Of a stretch of DNA of 64,000 nucleotides, positions 21,032-32,142 are shown in pieces. How positions within the stretch are numbered: the first letter of the stretch is position 1; the number at the start of each line of letters is the position of its first letter. The position numbers were made by a program, and so were the translations under genes. Below the pieces are notes generated by a model, which saw nothing but the letters and a program-made list of their open reading frames with translations, was not told where the DNA came from and did not search any database. This stretch comes from Blepharisma stoltei (Eukaryota > Ciliophora > Heterotrichea > Heterotrichida > Blepharismidae). The stretch covers positions 620,001 through 684,000 of the forward strand of contig CAJZBQ010000033.1 of NCBI GenBank assembly GCA_914767885.1, given 5' to 3'.

Positions 21032-24000
21032 CTATAGATACCGTTTAATCACTTTTATGATATTTTCTGATGGTGAAGGCTTAGTTAAATAATCTACCAT
21101 TCCGCACTCAATGCAGGCATTCCTGTCATCATCTGAGCTGTATGCTGAATAGCCGATTATGCTTGGCATGTCATTTATTTTTTTCATTTGATACAATTTC
21201 GTTATTTCTCTTGTCGCCTCAAAACCATCCATTTCGGGCATATTACAATCCATAATCACTGCTGAGTACATATATCCTTTGTTACTGCACTCAATGATTT
21301 TATTTAAGGCTTCTTTTCCATTTCAAGCTTCTGCATAGCTGATGCCGCTTTGGCTTAAAATTGAGCCAACAATCATTCTATTAAGTTCATTGTCGTCTAC
21401 GATAAGAACTTTGGAGTTTAAAGATACATTAAAATCTTTGTTAAAGTAAAAATCCAACCAATCTACTTCTTCATCGGTTGTAAGAACTTCTTCAAAATCT
21501 CTTAATTCTTGTGGATTTTCAAAAGCATCTATAGAGAATTGAAATTGGGATCCTTTTCCTAGCTTTGATTTGACTCTTATCCCTGAGCCACCTAATGATT
21601 TCACTAACTCCCCCCTCCGTAGGTGAACAAAACCATTAGAAATATCCCTATTTTTTGCCCAAAAACCCACCCTCCGTGAGTGAACAAAAATTTCTTTAAT
21701 AGAAAATTTTTTATGGGAAAAAATTTTGATATATAAGAGATAACTATTATCATGAAATCTCGAGTTAATTCTGTTTAATTTTAAACAAATTTCATTTTTA
21801 AAACATAAATTTTACAAATTAAATTAATATTTGCCTTCCAATTTTCGAGAAGTGGGATTTTTTTAAAATTTCGAAGAAAAAATTTTCTATAAATTTATAT
21901 ATAAATTTTTTTAAAAAAAAAAAGTAAACCCCCCGTAAGTGAACAAAATTTTTTTGTTCACCCAGGGAGGGGGGGAGTAAGAAGTTTGATATTCATAGCC
22001 CTAACTCCCCCCCTCCGTGAGTGAACAAAAAAATTTTGTTCACTCACGGAGCGGGGTTAATTTTTTTGTTTAAAAAAAATTTTATATATAAATTTTATAA
22101 AAAATATTTTTTCGAAATTTAAAAAAATCCTAATTCACAAAAATTGGAAAGCAAATATTAATTTAATTTATAAATTTATGTTTTAAAAAGCAATTTGTTT
22201 AAATTAAAACAGAATTAGCTCTAGATTTCGTTATAATAATTATCATTTATATATCAAATTTTTTTTCCTTAAAAAATTTTTCTATTAAAAAAATTTTTGT
22301 TCACTCACGGAGGGTGGGTTTTTGGGCAAAAAATAGCGATTTTTCTAATGGTTTGTTCACTCTCGGAGGGGGGGAGTAAGCCATTTCCTTGAGAATTCAA
22401 AACAGGGTCATAATTTGTACTAAATTCTGTAAATAATTTCTTTTTTGCTTCTTTACTTATGCCAATCCCTGTGTCTTCTACTTTGCATTCGAGTTTATTG
22501 TTAGAATTAATTCAAATGCAAATTTCTATGTATCCTTTAATAGTAAATTTTAGTGCATTGCTTACTGCCCCTTCCGTGAGGGAACAAAAAAATTTTGCTC
22601 GATCACAAAAGGGGATAATTTTTGTTTTTTTAAAAATTTATATATAAATTTTAGTAAAATTTATGTTTTTAAAGTACAATTTGTTAAAAATTAAGCAGAA
22701 TTAGCTCGAGATTTCACCATACTAATTATACTTATAATCATTTATTTTTTCATAAACAATTTTTGTTCACTCATGAAGGTGGGGTTTTACCCAAAAAATA
22801 GTGATTTTTCTAAAGATTTTATTCGCTCATGGAGGGGCGAGGAGTTAGCAGATTCAATAAAATTTGGCTGAATCTCACAATATCAGTAAAAACTAATTCA
22901 GGTATATTAGGATCAATTCTATAAATCAGGCTTATATTTTTCTTTTTAGCTTGCATACTTATCAAATCACATGCGTTATAAACAGTTTGCCTTATATCAG
23001 AGTACGTTTTATTTATAGTAAAAGCTCCTGCAAGCATTTTTGAGTAGTCTAGTAAATCATTAATTAGAGAAAGCATGAGTTTTGACGAAATTAAGACTAA
23101 TTTTAATTTTTCTTTTTCACTATCTGGCAGCTCAATTAGTGGCTTTTCTATCAACTCATCTGTAAAAAAAGCTATAGCATTGAGCGGAGTTTTTAGCTCA
23201 TGCGAAACTGATCTTAAAAGAACTGTTTTCATATGGTCATTAGCTATAGATTTTTCTAACTCAATAATTTGATTGATGTTCCTAATAGTCAAAAATATAG
23301 CTTGATTACTTTCTCAAATAATATTTTTTGCTTTCCATTCCAGATTAATATTATTTATTTGAATCACCCCGAGAGTCACCTCCTCTACTTGAACATTTTC
23401 GAAAATATAATTTATATCATCAATAAGCAAGCTAGATTGATTTAATTGAGAAATTTTTTTATCTGCACAATATTTACACTTTGAGAGCTCAGATAAAATT
23501 TCTTGAGGATTGCAGTTTAGAAATTCAAGAGTATTACCATTATAAAATTCAATTACTCGATTTAGAGTAATAACTAAGATTCCATCAGTAAGTGCTTGTG
23601 TAATTAACTCGAACCTTTTCTTGGAATCTTCTACTTCTTTAAAAAACACAAATCTTTCATATGAGATTTTTAGACGATAATAATTACCAATATTGCAAAC
23701 CACAATGATTGCTGTTGCAGCAATCAGTGGAGTTAAATCATAAGTCTTTTTTATTATGCTAAAGTCAATTGATAAATAATACCACATTAAAATATGCTTG
23801 ATAAGCAGTAAATTGAAAATTACCTTATTTTTTACAATTGGAAGCTGAAATTGTGTTGTTAACACCAATGAGAAAATTCATCTCAAGCATAGATGCTCTT
23901 TATTTTTTATGCATGGCATATAACAGGTAAATGAATAAATTTCAGCAAAAATAATAGCGGCGATTGTTTTTGGTAATGAAGGTTTCTTTTCGAAATATTT

Positions 24001-24195
24001 AATAATCAAAATGCACATCAAATGTGTAAAAAATAAAGCGCAAATAAATATTCCTAATTCAGATGAGAGGCTATATAAGAAATATAAAATTCTAGGAAAG
24101 AGGGAGACAGAAAATAGAATATAGCTGTAAAAAATGATGAGTTTGTACATGCATTTGACTTCTTCATCCCATCATTGTTGCTGAATATCTGACAT
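21032..24195 (-). CDS. membrane hybrid histidine kinase (copy B)
   Basis: Start MSDIQQQWWDEEVKCMYKL at 24195 (first Trp is UGA). Order as in copy A: membrane segments, PAS-like (FELITQALTDGILVITLNRVIEFYN), HisKA (SHELKTPLNA), HATPase (VEDTGIGI; GNGLGLWIS) and receiver (VLIVDDNELNRMI; VIMDCNMPEMDG). Three MITE-type IESs interrupt the catalytic part (21607-21979, 22004-22378, 22565-22847). Removing them leaves 2,133 nt, 710 residues, without a stop. G2 has GNG where copy A has GSG. It ends with TAG at 21032-21034. Confidence 0.88.
21605..21979 (+). mobile_element. C-rich MITE family 1 IES
   Basis: 373 bp flanked by TAA. The direct motif pair is at the left and the hairpin pair at the right. 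Excision joins NFL to VKSLGGSGI in frame. It lies 22 bp from the next element, in opposite orientation. Confidence 0.9.
22002..22378 (-). mobile_element. C-rich MITE family 1 IES
   Basis: 375 bp flanked by TAA. The hairpin pair is at the left and the direct pair at the right. Excision joins GNGL to GLWISNFL across the ATP-binding G2 box. Confidence 0.9.
22562..22847 (-). mobile_element. C-rich MITE family 1 IES, diverged
   Basis: Ends TTA-CTGCCCCTTCCGTGAG and GGCGAGGAG-TTA, 283 bp. Excision restores QILLNLLSNALKF in the HATPase domain. Several positions in the ends have drifted from the consensus. Confidence 0.85.
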
Positions 24196-24515
24196 TAATT
24201 ATTAACTATTAAAATGTAATTACTATATTCTTTTATATTTAATAAAATAGGTATGATTTCAGCGAAAACTAAATGAGCTTATCAGCTATTTAGCCTTAAT
24301 AAAAATTAATTTTAAATCTAAATATATCAGAATATGATTATATTGAAAGTTTTGGAACAAAAGAATAGTTGATGAATGTTAAAAATAATTATTTGTAATT
24401 TTTTATTTCTATTTAAAGAGTTATAAATTAACAATATTTTAATCAATATAATTATTATTATGCTTTTATATATAGGGAAAGTATTTAAAAAAGGGTGCAG
24501 GCCCAATGATAGTGC

Positions 24516-24690
24516 ATTTTTGATAGTGTGCATTTCACCGAAGTACTTTTAGTCGAAAATTGGTTGAAACATTTTGATAATGAGACATTTGACCGAAAGA
24601 AACCATTAAATTTCAACCAAATATCACACACTATTTAAAAATTTCCGACCAAATGTATATAGATGAAATGTACACTATCTAAAATCCACT
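24516..24690. repeat. short inverted-repeat element in spacer
   Basis: TTTTGATAGTGTGCATTTCACC at the left is matched in inverse by GATGAAATGTACACTATCTAAAA at the right. The interior has several CGAAA/GACCAAATG words. It is probably another small non-autonomous element. Confidence 0.5.
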
Positions 24691-24742
24691 GTCATTAGAC
24701 ATGGAACCTTTAAAAAAATCTTTCATTATATTTTTATAATAT

Positions 24743-25015
24743 TTAATTTTTTGAATTATTCATTTCAAAGCTATTTTGAAATCTATGAGTTTCGATTAGT
24801 ATTTTTTGCTGGATATTTTTATTTATCGTCATTATTACTAATTGAAAAATGTAAAGATCGATTAAATTCAAATATATAATGAATCCTGCATATATAAATA
24901 TAATAGCAACTTTTAGTCCCAAGCTCCGCATTGTCTTTTTAAAGCCTAATGGAGGTTGAGAAACTTGCCAAAAATGAATCAGCTTTGTTCCTTGATGAAA
25001 GATACAATTCGACAT
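24743..25015 (-). CDS. small predicted membrane protein, 90 residues
   Basis: An ATG-initiated frame with one clear hydrophobic segment (about residues 35-60, KVAIIFIYAGFIIYLNLIDLYIF) and a polar C-terminus. I do not recognise it. It lies between the kinase gene and the kelch pseudogene; it could be a real short gene or the leftover 5' end of a larger one. Confidence 0.35.
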   Translation of the reverse strand: MSNCIFHQGTKLIHFWQVSQPPLGFKKTMRSLGLKVAIIFIYAGFIIYLNLIDLYIFQLVIMTINKNIQQKILIETHRFQNSFEMNNSKN

Positions 25016-25142
25016 ACTGACAATCTCTGTTTTATTTTGGATAAGATAATTTAATTACAAATTTTAAGAGCTGAAGATTCAAACAAACAATCGAATTGTA
25101 AATTAAATATTTAGGTTGAACAATTTTAATTTCAATTGATTT

Positions 25143-26020
25143 TTAAGCTTTATATTTAGTTTGAATCATTTTTATTTTATTTTTCTTCAAGTTAAATGCA
25201 AAAATCCCAACACAATTCAAAAAATAATATTTTTCTCTATAAATAATTGAAGAAATATTCATAGGATAATTTTTGCACTGATTTCTACAATTTCCGACAA
25301 TTTCTCATTTAATTAGATTTCCATCACTCTCGTACAGATAGCTTGAAAAATTAACCATAAGCTAGCTTTTATTATTAGTCATAAATCCGATATATCCATC
25401 ATCTTGAGATTTAAATTGTAGTTCAGAATAAGAATCTGCTATTATATCATAAATAATTACATTATTTGCAGAATGCGATCCAAAAAATGCAATGTTTCCA
25501 TATAAAGTGCATACTTGGCTTTTAACGCTTTCATTAAAAGGACTTGCAATAGAGTATCACCTATTTTCCTTCATACCATATCGTCCAGAGTATTTCAGAC
25601 GCTGCCCTATTAAGTATATATAACCATTGCAATAAAAAGAGCCTGCTCATATTTTCTCTCTTTTATAGCTAGGAAGAAATTTGATATTATTCAATGAATC
25701 TACAAGCACTAAATGGTTATCATCATAATAAAATAGGCTACCATCTGGAAGCAAACATTTGGTACCGTAATTTTTAAAATCATGGTTAAGTGGAAGATTT
25801 ATTACAGTTTGTTTTTTGCATTCAACGTCGAAAATATATAATCTTTTATTTGAATAACATCTTGTAAACCTAAGTGTTTTGGTTTCTATTTGAGAATATT
25901 CAGTATTTTTTGGCAATTTAATTTCAGGTATCATTATTTCTGACTTGCCACTAATAATAAGGCTATTCTCTTCATGGCTTTGAGAACTACGAATAGTAAT
26001 TACTTTTCATATAGTAGTTG
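25143..26020 (-). pseudogene. kelch-like gene, N-terminally truncated with internal TAG
   Basis: Aligns with the B-box/kelch family from just before the first blade (TIWKVITIRSSQ) through YGTKCLLPDGSLFYYDDNH, YIYLIGQRLKYSGRYGMKENRW, NVIIYDIIADSYSEL and YYFLNCVGIFAFNL to TAA at 25143-25145. The B-box and coiled coil are missing, a TAA closes the frame just upstream, and a TAG interrupts it near 25360 (TNNKS / LMVNFSSYLYES). No IES or 15-nt intron obviously removes the TAG, so I call it a pseudogene. An ATG at 25934 exists. Confidence 0.6.
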
Positions 26021-26147
26021 TTTGTTAATTGTGCAAGTCGCCATGATAGTTTTATAAGCTTTTACCTTTCAAATTAATACATTTTAGCTAAGACAGATAA
26101 TATTTAATTGAATGGAAAATTTTAAAATATAATACCTAATAAATTAA

Positions 26148-28598
26148 TTAAGTCCAATTAGTAGATGATGAATCTGGTAATGTCTTCACCTGTTCCACAT
26201 TTTTTTTGATCAAATCAAATGCATAAATCCCATAGTAGTTAACAAAATAAATTTTCTTTTTATGGTGTACTGAATATCCAATCACAGGTGCATTGCCATC
26301 AACATTTTCACAAGTTCCTATGCTAACCCAACTATTAAAATCTCCTTTGCACTCATAAATTTGTTTTGAAAACTCTAATAGAAAAATTGATTCTTTTCTT
26401 ACTAAAAATGTTTTAGAAGTCATAGTCCCCAAGGTTAAAGGAATTTCACTATAAGAGTTATTTATAATATCATAATACACCGCTTTGGTTGAATCCCTGC
26501 CTCCAACGAATATAAAATCCTCATATAGAGCACAAGACGAATAAATCCCATTTATAGGAAAAGTTGCAAGGTTAGTTCACTCACCCCCCCCCCTTTAAAT
26601 TGGAACAAAATATAGGTAAAATTTCCACTTTTTTTGGTAAATTAACCCCCCTTTAAATTGGAACAAAATTTAATTTTATAATAAAACATTATATATAATT
26701 TTCATCTAAAAAGTTTTGATATAAGTTAAATGTTTCTTCTTAACTAAAATTAAAAATTTAATTATATTTTGCTCTTGTTAAAGAAGAGAGTACAAAGAGC
26801 ATCTTATTTAAATAAATTTATTATCCTTAATTGCTAAATTTTAAAACAAAAATTAATTTTTTTTGATAAAAATTATATTTTTTATTTAAATAGTTTTGGT
26901 ATGAATTAAATAGGAATTCTTTATAAAATTTCAAAATTTACTTATTTCTTGCTTTTTTTTAAAGAATAGAATATAAATAACATCTTATTTAAACAAAATT
27001 AACACTTTGATCGATTAATTTTTTAATTTTTTTTTTTAATGTTTTTTTATCAATAAAAATAATAATTTTTGTGTAAATAATTTTGATACCAATTAATAGT
27101 GATGTATTAACTAATAATGAAAATTTAGTTATATCTTGCTTTGCTTTAAAGGATGAAGAGTAAATAGCATTTTATTAAACAAATTTATTGATCTAATTCG
27201 ATAAGTTTTTGAAATTTTTTTATAAAAAATTTTATATTAATATTGTTTTTTAAAAAAAAAATTAACCCTCTTTAAATTGGAACAAAATTTTTTGTCCCAA
27301 TTTAAAGGGGGGGAGTCAGATGTAGATAAATTATATTTTTGGGAGCATGGTGGGCTTCCAGCTAACGCATACACGAAACCATCAAAATATACAGAACACC
27401 CATTTAGGCATTCAGAAAGCATTGTAATTTCTTTGATTTCATTTGAAGCAGTAATTATAAAATGGGCTCCATTACCATAATAAAATAAACTTCCATCTGG
27501 GAGTAAACATTTTGATCCATATTGATCAAGATTTTGATCTACATTTGTAATATCGACTTGGTAAGCATTTTGGCTTTCAGCATCGAAATAGCTGATTTTT
27601 TTACCACTGCAGCTTCATACGAATTTTATGGTGTTAGTTTTCATTGGAAGACTATCTTTATAAACACCTGAACGCTTTTGAGTAAAACCCTGGCATATTT
27701 TTTCCAAAGAATCCAGTCTAAACAGTCTCTCCACAGCATTCTGGCTTATTTTATTTAAATACAGCTTTGGCAGCTTTTTCTCTCTGACTTTGCACATTTC
27801 TTCAGGTTTTATTTTTAATAGCGATTCCGCGAAACCTAAAGGCTTTGAATTATTAATTTCATTCATTAAGTTATATAGAGAAGCTCCCGCAAGTTTTCAA
27901 AAGCTTTTCACGTCACTTGATTCGCACTAAACCCTTGCTCGCCAGTCTGATTACACAGCCTAAGACTTGTGTTGCTTCCTCCGGACAAGGGCTCAGGGCG
28001 CAACTCCCGGTATTGCGCTGGGAAAATGCCCGATTTGCCAAGCGAACGCCCTCTGGCCTTGCTGGGTTATCTCTTTCAAACTTCCAAGTTTCGTCCTCCT
28101 CCACCAGACCAAGTAAAACCTGGCCAGATACACATATACCAAACGCTGCTCTTCGACCACAAGGCACCCAGACTGTCTTCCGGCTAAGGTGTTAAGAAGG
28201 CAGGTTGATTCGCCACGCCGTTTTTATGTATGATTATTAATTTCATTCATTTGTGAAATTTGTGATATAATCTCTTTCAGCTGTTCATCACACATTTTAA
28301 GATTGTTTAATGCATTTTCAGTGACTTGCTGGATGTGAGTAATTAATGAAGATGATTCTTGAAGAATTGTACTGCGAATCTTTTCAAGTTCGGCTTCTAA
28401 ATAATAAACGGTTTCAATGGCAGAGTTTCTCGACTCTTCATTTATTTTTGTAAAGATTTTGGAATAGTGGTGCAATCCTTCAGACTCACAGTGAGGAATA
28501 GCATGCTCTTCACATATAAAAGTAAAGGAGTCTGCACAGTCACAGTATATTATAGGGGCATTTGAGCAGCAGGGAGAAAAACAGTGAGCTTCAGACAT
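26148..28598 (-). CDS. B-box zinc finger / kelch-type protein
   Basis: Starts MSEAHCFSPCCSNAPIIYCDCADSF with a Cys/His module, then a coiled coil, then kelch-like blades (YGSKCLLPDGSLFYYGNG; IYSSCALYEDFIFVGGRDSTKAVYYDI; IYECKGDFNSWVSIGTCE; IYFVNYYGIYAFDL). Two inserts are removed: a SINE-like copy (384-bp period at 27849-28251) and a large family 2 MITE (26584-27318). The spliced length is 1,332 nt, 443 residues. The MITE junction gives KYNLSTSEWTNLATFPIN, keeping the four-residue spacing before the Trp conserved in all paralogues. Confidence 0.85.
26581..27318 (-). mobile_element. C-rich MITE family 2 IES, bounded by TCA
   Basis: Ends C-run-TTTAAATTGGAACAAAA and its inverse, 735 bp. The left side has two direct copies of the motif and the right side a hairpin pair, as in family 1. 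The flanks are TCA on both sides instead of TTA/TAA. Excision at TCA restores the conserved kelch blade. The interior has three AT-rich subrepeats (around 26700, 26900, 27080). Confidence 0.88.
27849..28251 (-). mobile_element. SINE/LINE-like insertion with 19-bp target duplication
   Basis: ATTATTAATTTCATTCATT is exactly repeated at 27849-27867 and 28233-28251. The 365-bp insert is GC-rich and ends ACGCCGTTTTTATGTATG. The period of 384 bp keeps the coding frame; the duplication encodes MNEINN twice in the unedited DNA. The duplication contains TA, so TA-dependent excision could be exact. Confidence 0.92.
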
Positions 28599-28748
28599 CT
28601 TTTATTAGTTATCAGGTTGACTTTAATGAATTAATGCTATATATAGAGAAGAGAAGCAAAAATAAATTTAAAAGAAAAAATACAGTTTAAATTAAAGATA
28701 TCGGTCCTAAACCATAATTTTGTATTGATATATTTATCATACAAAGAT

Positions 28749-29456
28749 TTATATAGACTTATCCATAAAATGTTTAATAGTCTCCAATACTTCTTCCTGG
28801 CATGGATTTGCATTTTGATCTACTCCTAACGAATGCCACTGTTTTTGGCTACTTCTACATGACTTATACAGCTCATTCGCACTTGGCATAATAGCACTAT
28901 CGTCTTTATTCCCGTGAATTACCAGTATAGGGCATCTAATATTTTTCATTTTTTCAATACTAGGGAACATCTCCCTAGGAAACGTGAATTTATTATCAGA
29001 ATTTCCTCTGAAATTATAGTTTAAAGGGCCTTGTAATATTAGGCCACCGACGTCTGGGTATTTTTCTGCTAGATGGCAGCTAGGAGCGACACCTATAGAT
29101 CTTCCATATAGAAAAATCTTGGATCGAGAAGTCCTTAAGCATTCATAAACAAACCAAAACGCTGACTCACAGTCTGAGTAGCCAAATTCAGAAACCTGAG
29201 TTTCTCCATCATTAAAATACGAATATTCATATATGAAAATATTCGCTTTTAACGTCTGCAATAAATTATTTTTTACTCATTCTTCGATTTGGCTGAAATC
29301 TTCGTCGCATCCATGAGAAATAATTAAAGTCACATTATAGCCTTGGTTGAAATATTGGGCTTGTATTGTGTTTCCGTCAGCTGTCTTTAAGCTTAGCTGG
29401 GAGCCGAGCATTTTGGCTTGAGAAGGAGGGATTAATCTAGATTTGGCGCAGCCCAT
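28749..29456 (-). CDS. ABHD17-like alpha/beta hydrolase
   Basis: 235 residues with no insert. Starts MGCAKSRLIPP, an N-terminal Gly-Cys suited to lipid attachment. The nucleophile Ser is in YGRSIGVAPS (about residue 120) and the acid Asp in ILVIHGNKDDS. The family (ABHD17/FAM108) includes depalmitoylating thioesterases of membrane proteins. The expected catalytic His loop (GAGHN in animal proteins, from memory) aligns with GVDQNANP here, so the His may be absent or moved. One Trp is encoded by UGA (EEW). Confidence 0.75.
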
Positions 29457-29465
29457 ATTTATCTA

Positions 29466-30830
29466 TTACCTATTTAAAGCTATTTCAAGCATTTTTTCAA
29501 TATTTTTTACTTTTTCTCTAGGTTTTCCTGATAATTTTCCTTGTGAGATTTCATAGGCATCAATTTTAAGCCAGTCTTGAAAAGTCACAACAGGCTTATT
29601 TTCTAAAATTTTGTGTATTTTATCTTCTTTTGGTGTGAAAACTCCTTTATTGTAGTCTTTTATGATAGTTTCCGCAGTTTCCTATATATTTTTTACAAAT
29701 GAGCTCCTCATAGTCGCATCAATTACTCCATATGGCCCAGTTTTAGCCCATCCTGAGACATAAGTGTTTTCTGAAATTTTTCCTTCTGTATTAATTAAAA
29801 TTCCTTCTTTATTATCATAAGGTAGCTCTCCATCTATATGAATTCCTTTATATCCAATGCTACGGAACAAAAGGTCGCATGGAATTTCTATAGTCGAATC
29901 TAAAGGCCTTGCAATTTGTTTATAACTATTCCCTACCAATGCATTTTTCTGTAGTGTTAAAATGCCTTGCTCATACCTTATGGGAGACAATAAATACCTA
30001 AAATCAATCTTAACTCTTGAATTTGTTTTGTGCTCTCTTGGGAAAGAATTAATTAAATCAAATAATCTTTTTCTGGCCCTGGTATTGGCAAAATGTTCTT
30101 TATCATAATTCACATCAATTTCTTTTTGACTGCTTTCATTTAGACTGTCTCTGATCTCATCCTCAAAAACTCTTATAGAAATTCCTGGGATATTTGAAAG
30201 CATCCTAAGCTCTTTTACAGTCATTGCACTTTGAATTGCTCCTCTTCTGCCTATAACTTCAATATTTTCTATTTGACTGCTCCTTAACTCTTCAAGCGCT
30301 ATATTAGAAATATCAGTTTTTTCTAAGCGGTCTATAGGGCTTCCCATAATTCTTACTAAATCAATTGCAACATTGCCATTCCCGATAATTGCGACCTTTT
30401 TGATTCCTTTCAAACTGAAACTATCGCAGCCAGGCAACGCATTATACCATTCAACAAAGGATCTTGCAGACTTTGATAAGTGTCCACCTATTATATCAAG
30501 TGCTTTATCAGAGCTGGATCCATGTGCATAAATTACAGCTGAATAGTTTTCTATTAATTGACTATGTGTGATATCAGTTCCCTATATAGTATATACAATT
30601 TTAATATTTCCAAAAAATCTTACTTGTTCTAATTGCCCTAATTGTGAAAACTCAGTAATAACATTTTTTATTTCAGGATGATCTGGAGCTACCCCATATC
30701 GAATTAATCCATAAGGTGTAGGGAATTTTTCAAAAATATCAATTTTACAGTTTGGGATGGATTTCAACAATGATTTTGCAGTAAAAAATGCAGCTGGTCC
30801 AGAGCCGACTAGTGAAAATCTCAGTGCCAT
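29466..30830 (-). CDS. FDXR: NADPH:adrenodoxin oxidoreductase
   Basis: 444 residues after removing two 15-nt introns (30582-30596 GTATATACTATATAG and 29682-29696 GTAAAAAATATATAG). The FAD-binding Rossmann motif VGSGPAAFFTAKSLL is at the start, the NADPH-binding motif IIGNGNVAIDLVRI follows in the middle, and the family signature GWAKTGPYGVIDATM is near the end. The enzyme passes electrons from NADPH to a ferredoxin, for mitochondrial Fe-S cluster or haem synthesis in most eukaryotes. Divergent from the epimerase gene with only 32 bp between start codons. A typical mitochondrial presequence is not obvious in the first residues. Confidence 0.9.
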
Positions 30831-30862
30831 TGGAAACTTATTACATATTTATTAATAAAAAT

Positions 30863-32131
30863 ATGAGCGTATTAGTGACAGGTGGACTTGGGTACATAGG
30901 CGCTCATATAGTTGTAGAACTTTCTGCTCATTTTGAGAAAATCCATATTATTGACGACTTGTCAAATGCAAATTTATCAGTCTTGGAAAATCTCAGAAAA
31001 TTGGTCCCTGAGGAAAAACTTATTTTTCACCAAGGAGATATAAGAAATCCAGAATTCTTACTCCCCCCCCCTCCGTGAGTGAACAAAACCATTAGAAAAA
31101 TCGCTATTTTTTGCCCAAAAACCCACCCTCCGTGAGTGAACAAAAATTTTTTTAATAGAAAAATTGTTTATGGAAAAAAAATTTGATATATAAATGATAA
31201 TTATTATAATGAAATCTAGAGCTAATTCTGTTTAATTTTAAACGAATTGCTTTTTTTAAAACATAAAATTAACCCCCCTCCGTGTGAGTGAACAAAATTT
31301 TTTTGTTCACTCACGGAGGGGGGGGAGTTAGAAAATGTATTTGGGGAATCTATTGATTCAGTAGTGCATTTAGCAGCGAAAAAAGCAGTTGGAGAGAGTA
31401 TGAGCAATCCTTTATTGTATTATGACGTCAATGTCGCTGGCACTCTTAATTTAATAAAAGCTATGAGAAATCACAGAGTGAAAAAATTGATTTTTTCAAG
31501 CACAGCTTGCGTATATAAAGAAAAAACTCTCCCACATACAGAAGATGATACCCTTGAGCCTGAAAATGTATATGGACAGACAAAGCTGATCTCAGAGACT
31601 ATGATAGGTGACTACGCAAAAAGTGATTCAGAGTTCCAAGCTATAATTTTGCGCTATTTTAATGCTGTAGGTGCTCATCCTTCAGGGCTGATTGGAGAAG
31701 ACCCTAGAGGAATCCCAAATAACCTACTTCCTTATATACAGCGTGTAGCATTAGGAAGTCTGCCTCAATTAAATATATTCGGTGACGATTATAATACCCC
31801 AGATGGCACTGCGATTAGAGATTATATTCACGTCGTTGATTTGGCTCATGGCCATATTTCTGCTTTATTAAATTTGACACCAGGTGTAAAAATTTATAAT
31901 TTAGGTACAGGAAAAGGCTCCAGTGTCAAAGAAGTAGTTGAGGCTTATGAAAAAGCGATAAATAGAGAAATCAATAAAAGAGTTGCTGAAAGAAGACCTG
32001 GAGATGTCGATGTTTTGTTAGCAGATCCTAGCAAGGCTAATAGAGAATTAAACTGGAGATCAGAAAAAACTCTGAGTGACATATGTGAAGATGACTGGAG
32101 ATTTGCTAGAAACTCAAAGATAGTTATTTAA
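30863..32131 (+). CDS. GALE: UDP-glucose 4-epimerase
   Basis: 332 residues after excision of one MITE (31061-31330). The N-terminal NAD-binding motif is GGLGYIGAHIV, the active site is S/T in FSSTACVY with the YGQTK Tyr-Lys pair, and substrate-side motifs are ALRYFNAVGAHPSG-like (ILRYFNAVGAHPSG) and GTAIRDYIHV. It interconverts UDP-glucose and UDP-galactose in the cytosol. The junction PEFL/ENVFGES is in frame. The length matches the family (about 340). Confidence 0.93.
31058..31330 (+). mobile_element. C-rich MITE family 1 IES, internally shortened
   Basis: 270 bp flanked by TTA. The direct motif pair is at the left and the hairpin pair at the right, as in full copies, but about 100 bp of the AT-rich middle is missing. 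Excision is in frame in the epimerase gene. Confidence 0.9.
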
Positions 32132-32142
32132 TTATATATAAA

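Noticed and set aside
28749-32131. A bacterial-type operon of hydrolase, oxidoreductase and epimerase
   Set aside because: The genes are divergent or separate, contain spliceosomal introns and UGA Trp codons, and belong to unrelated pathways.
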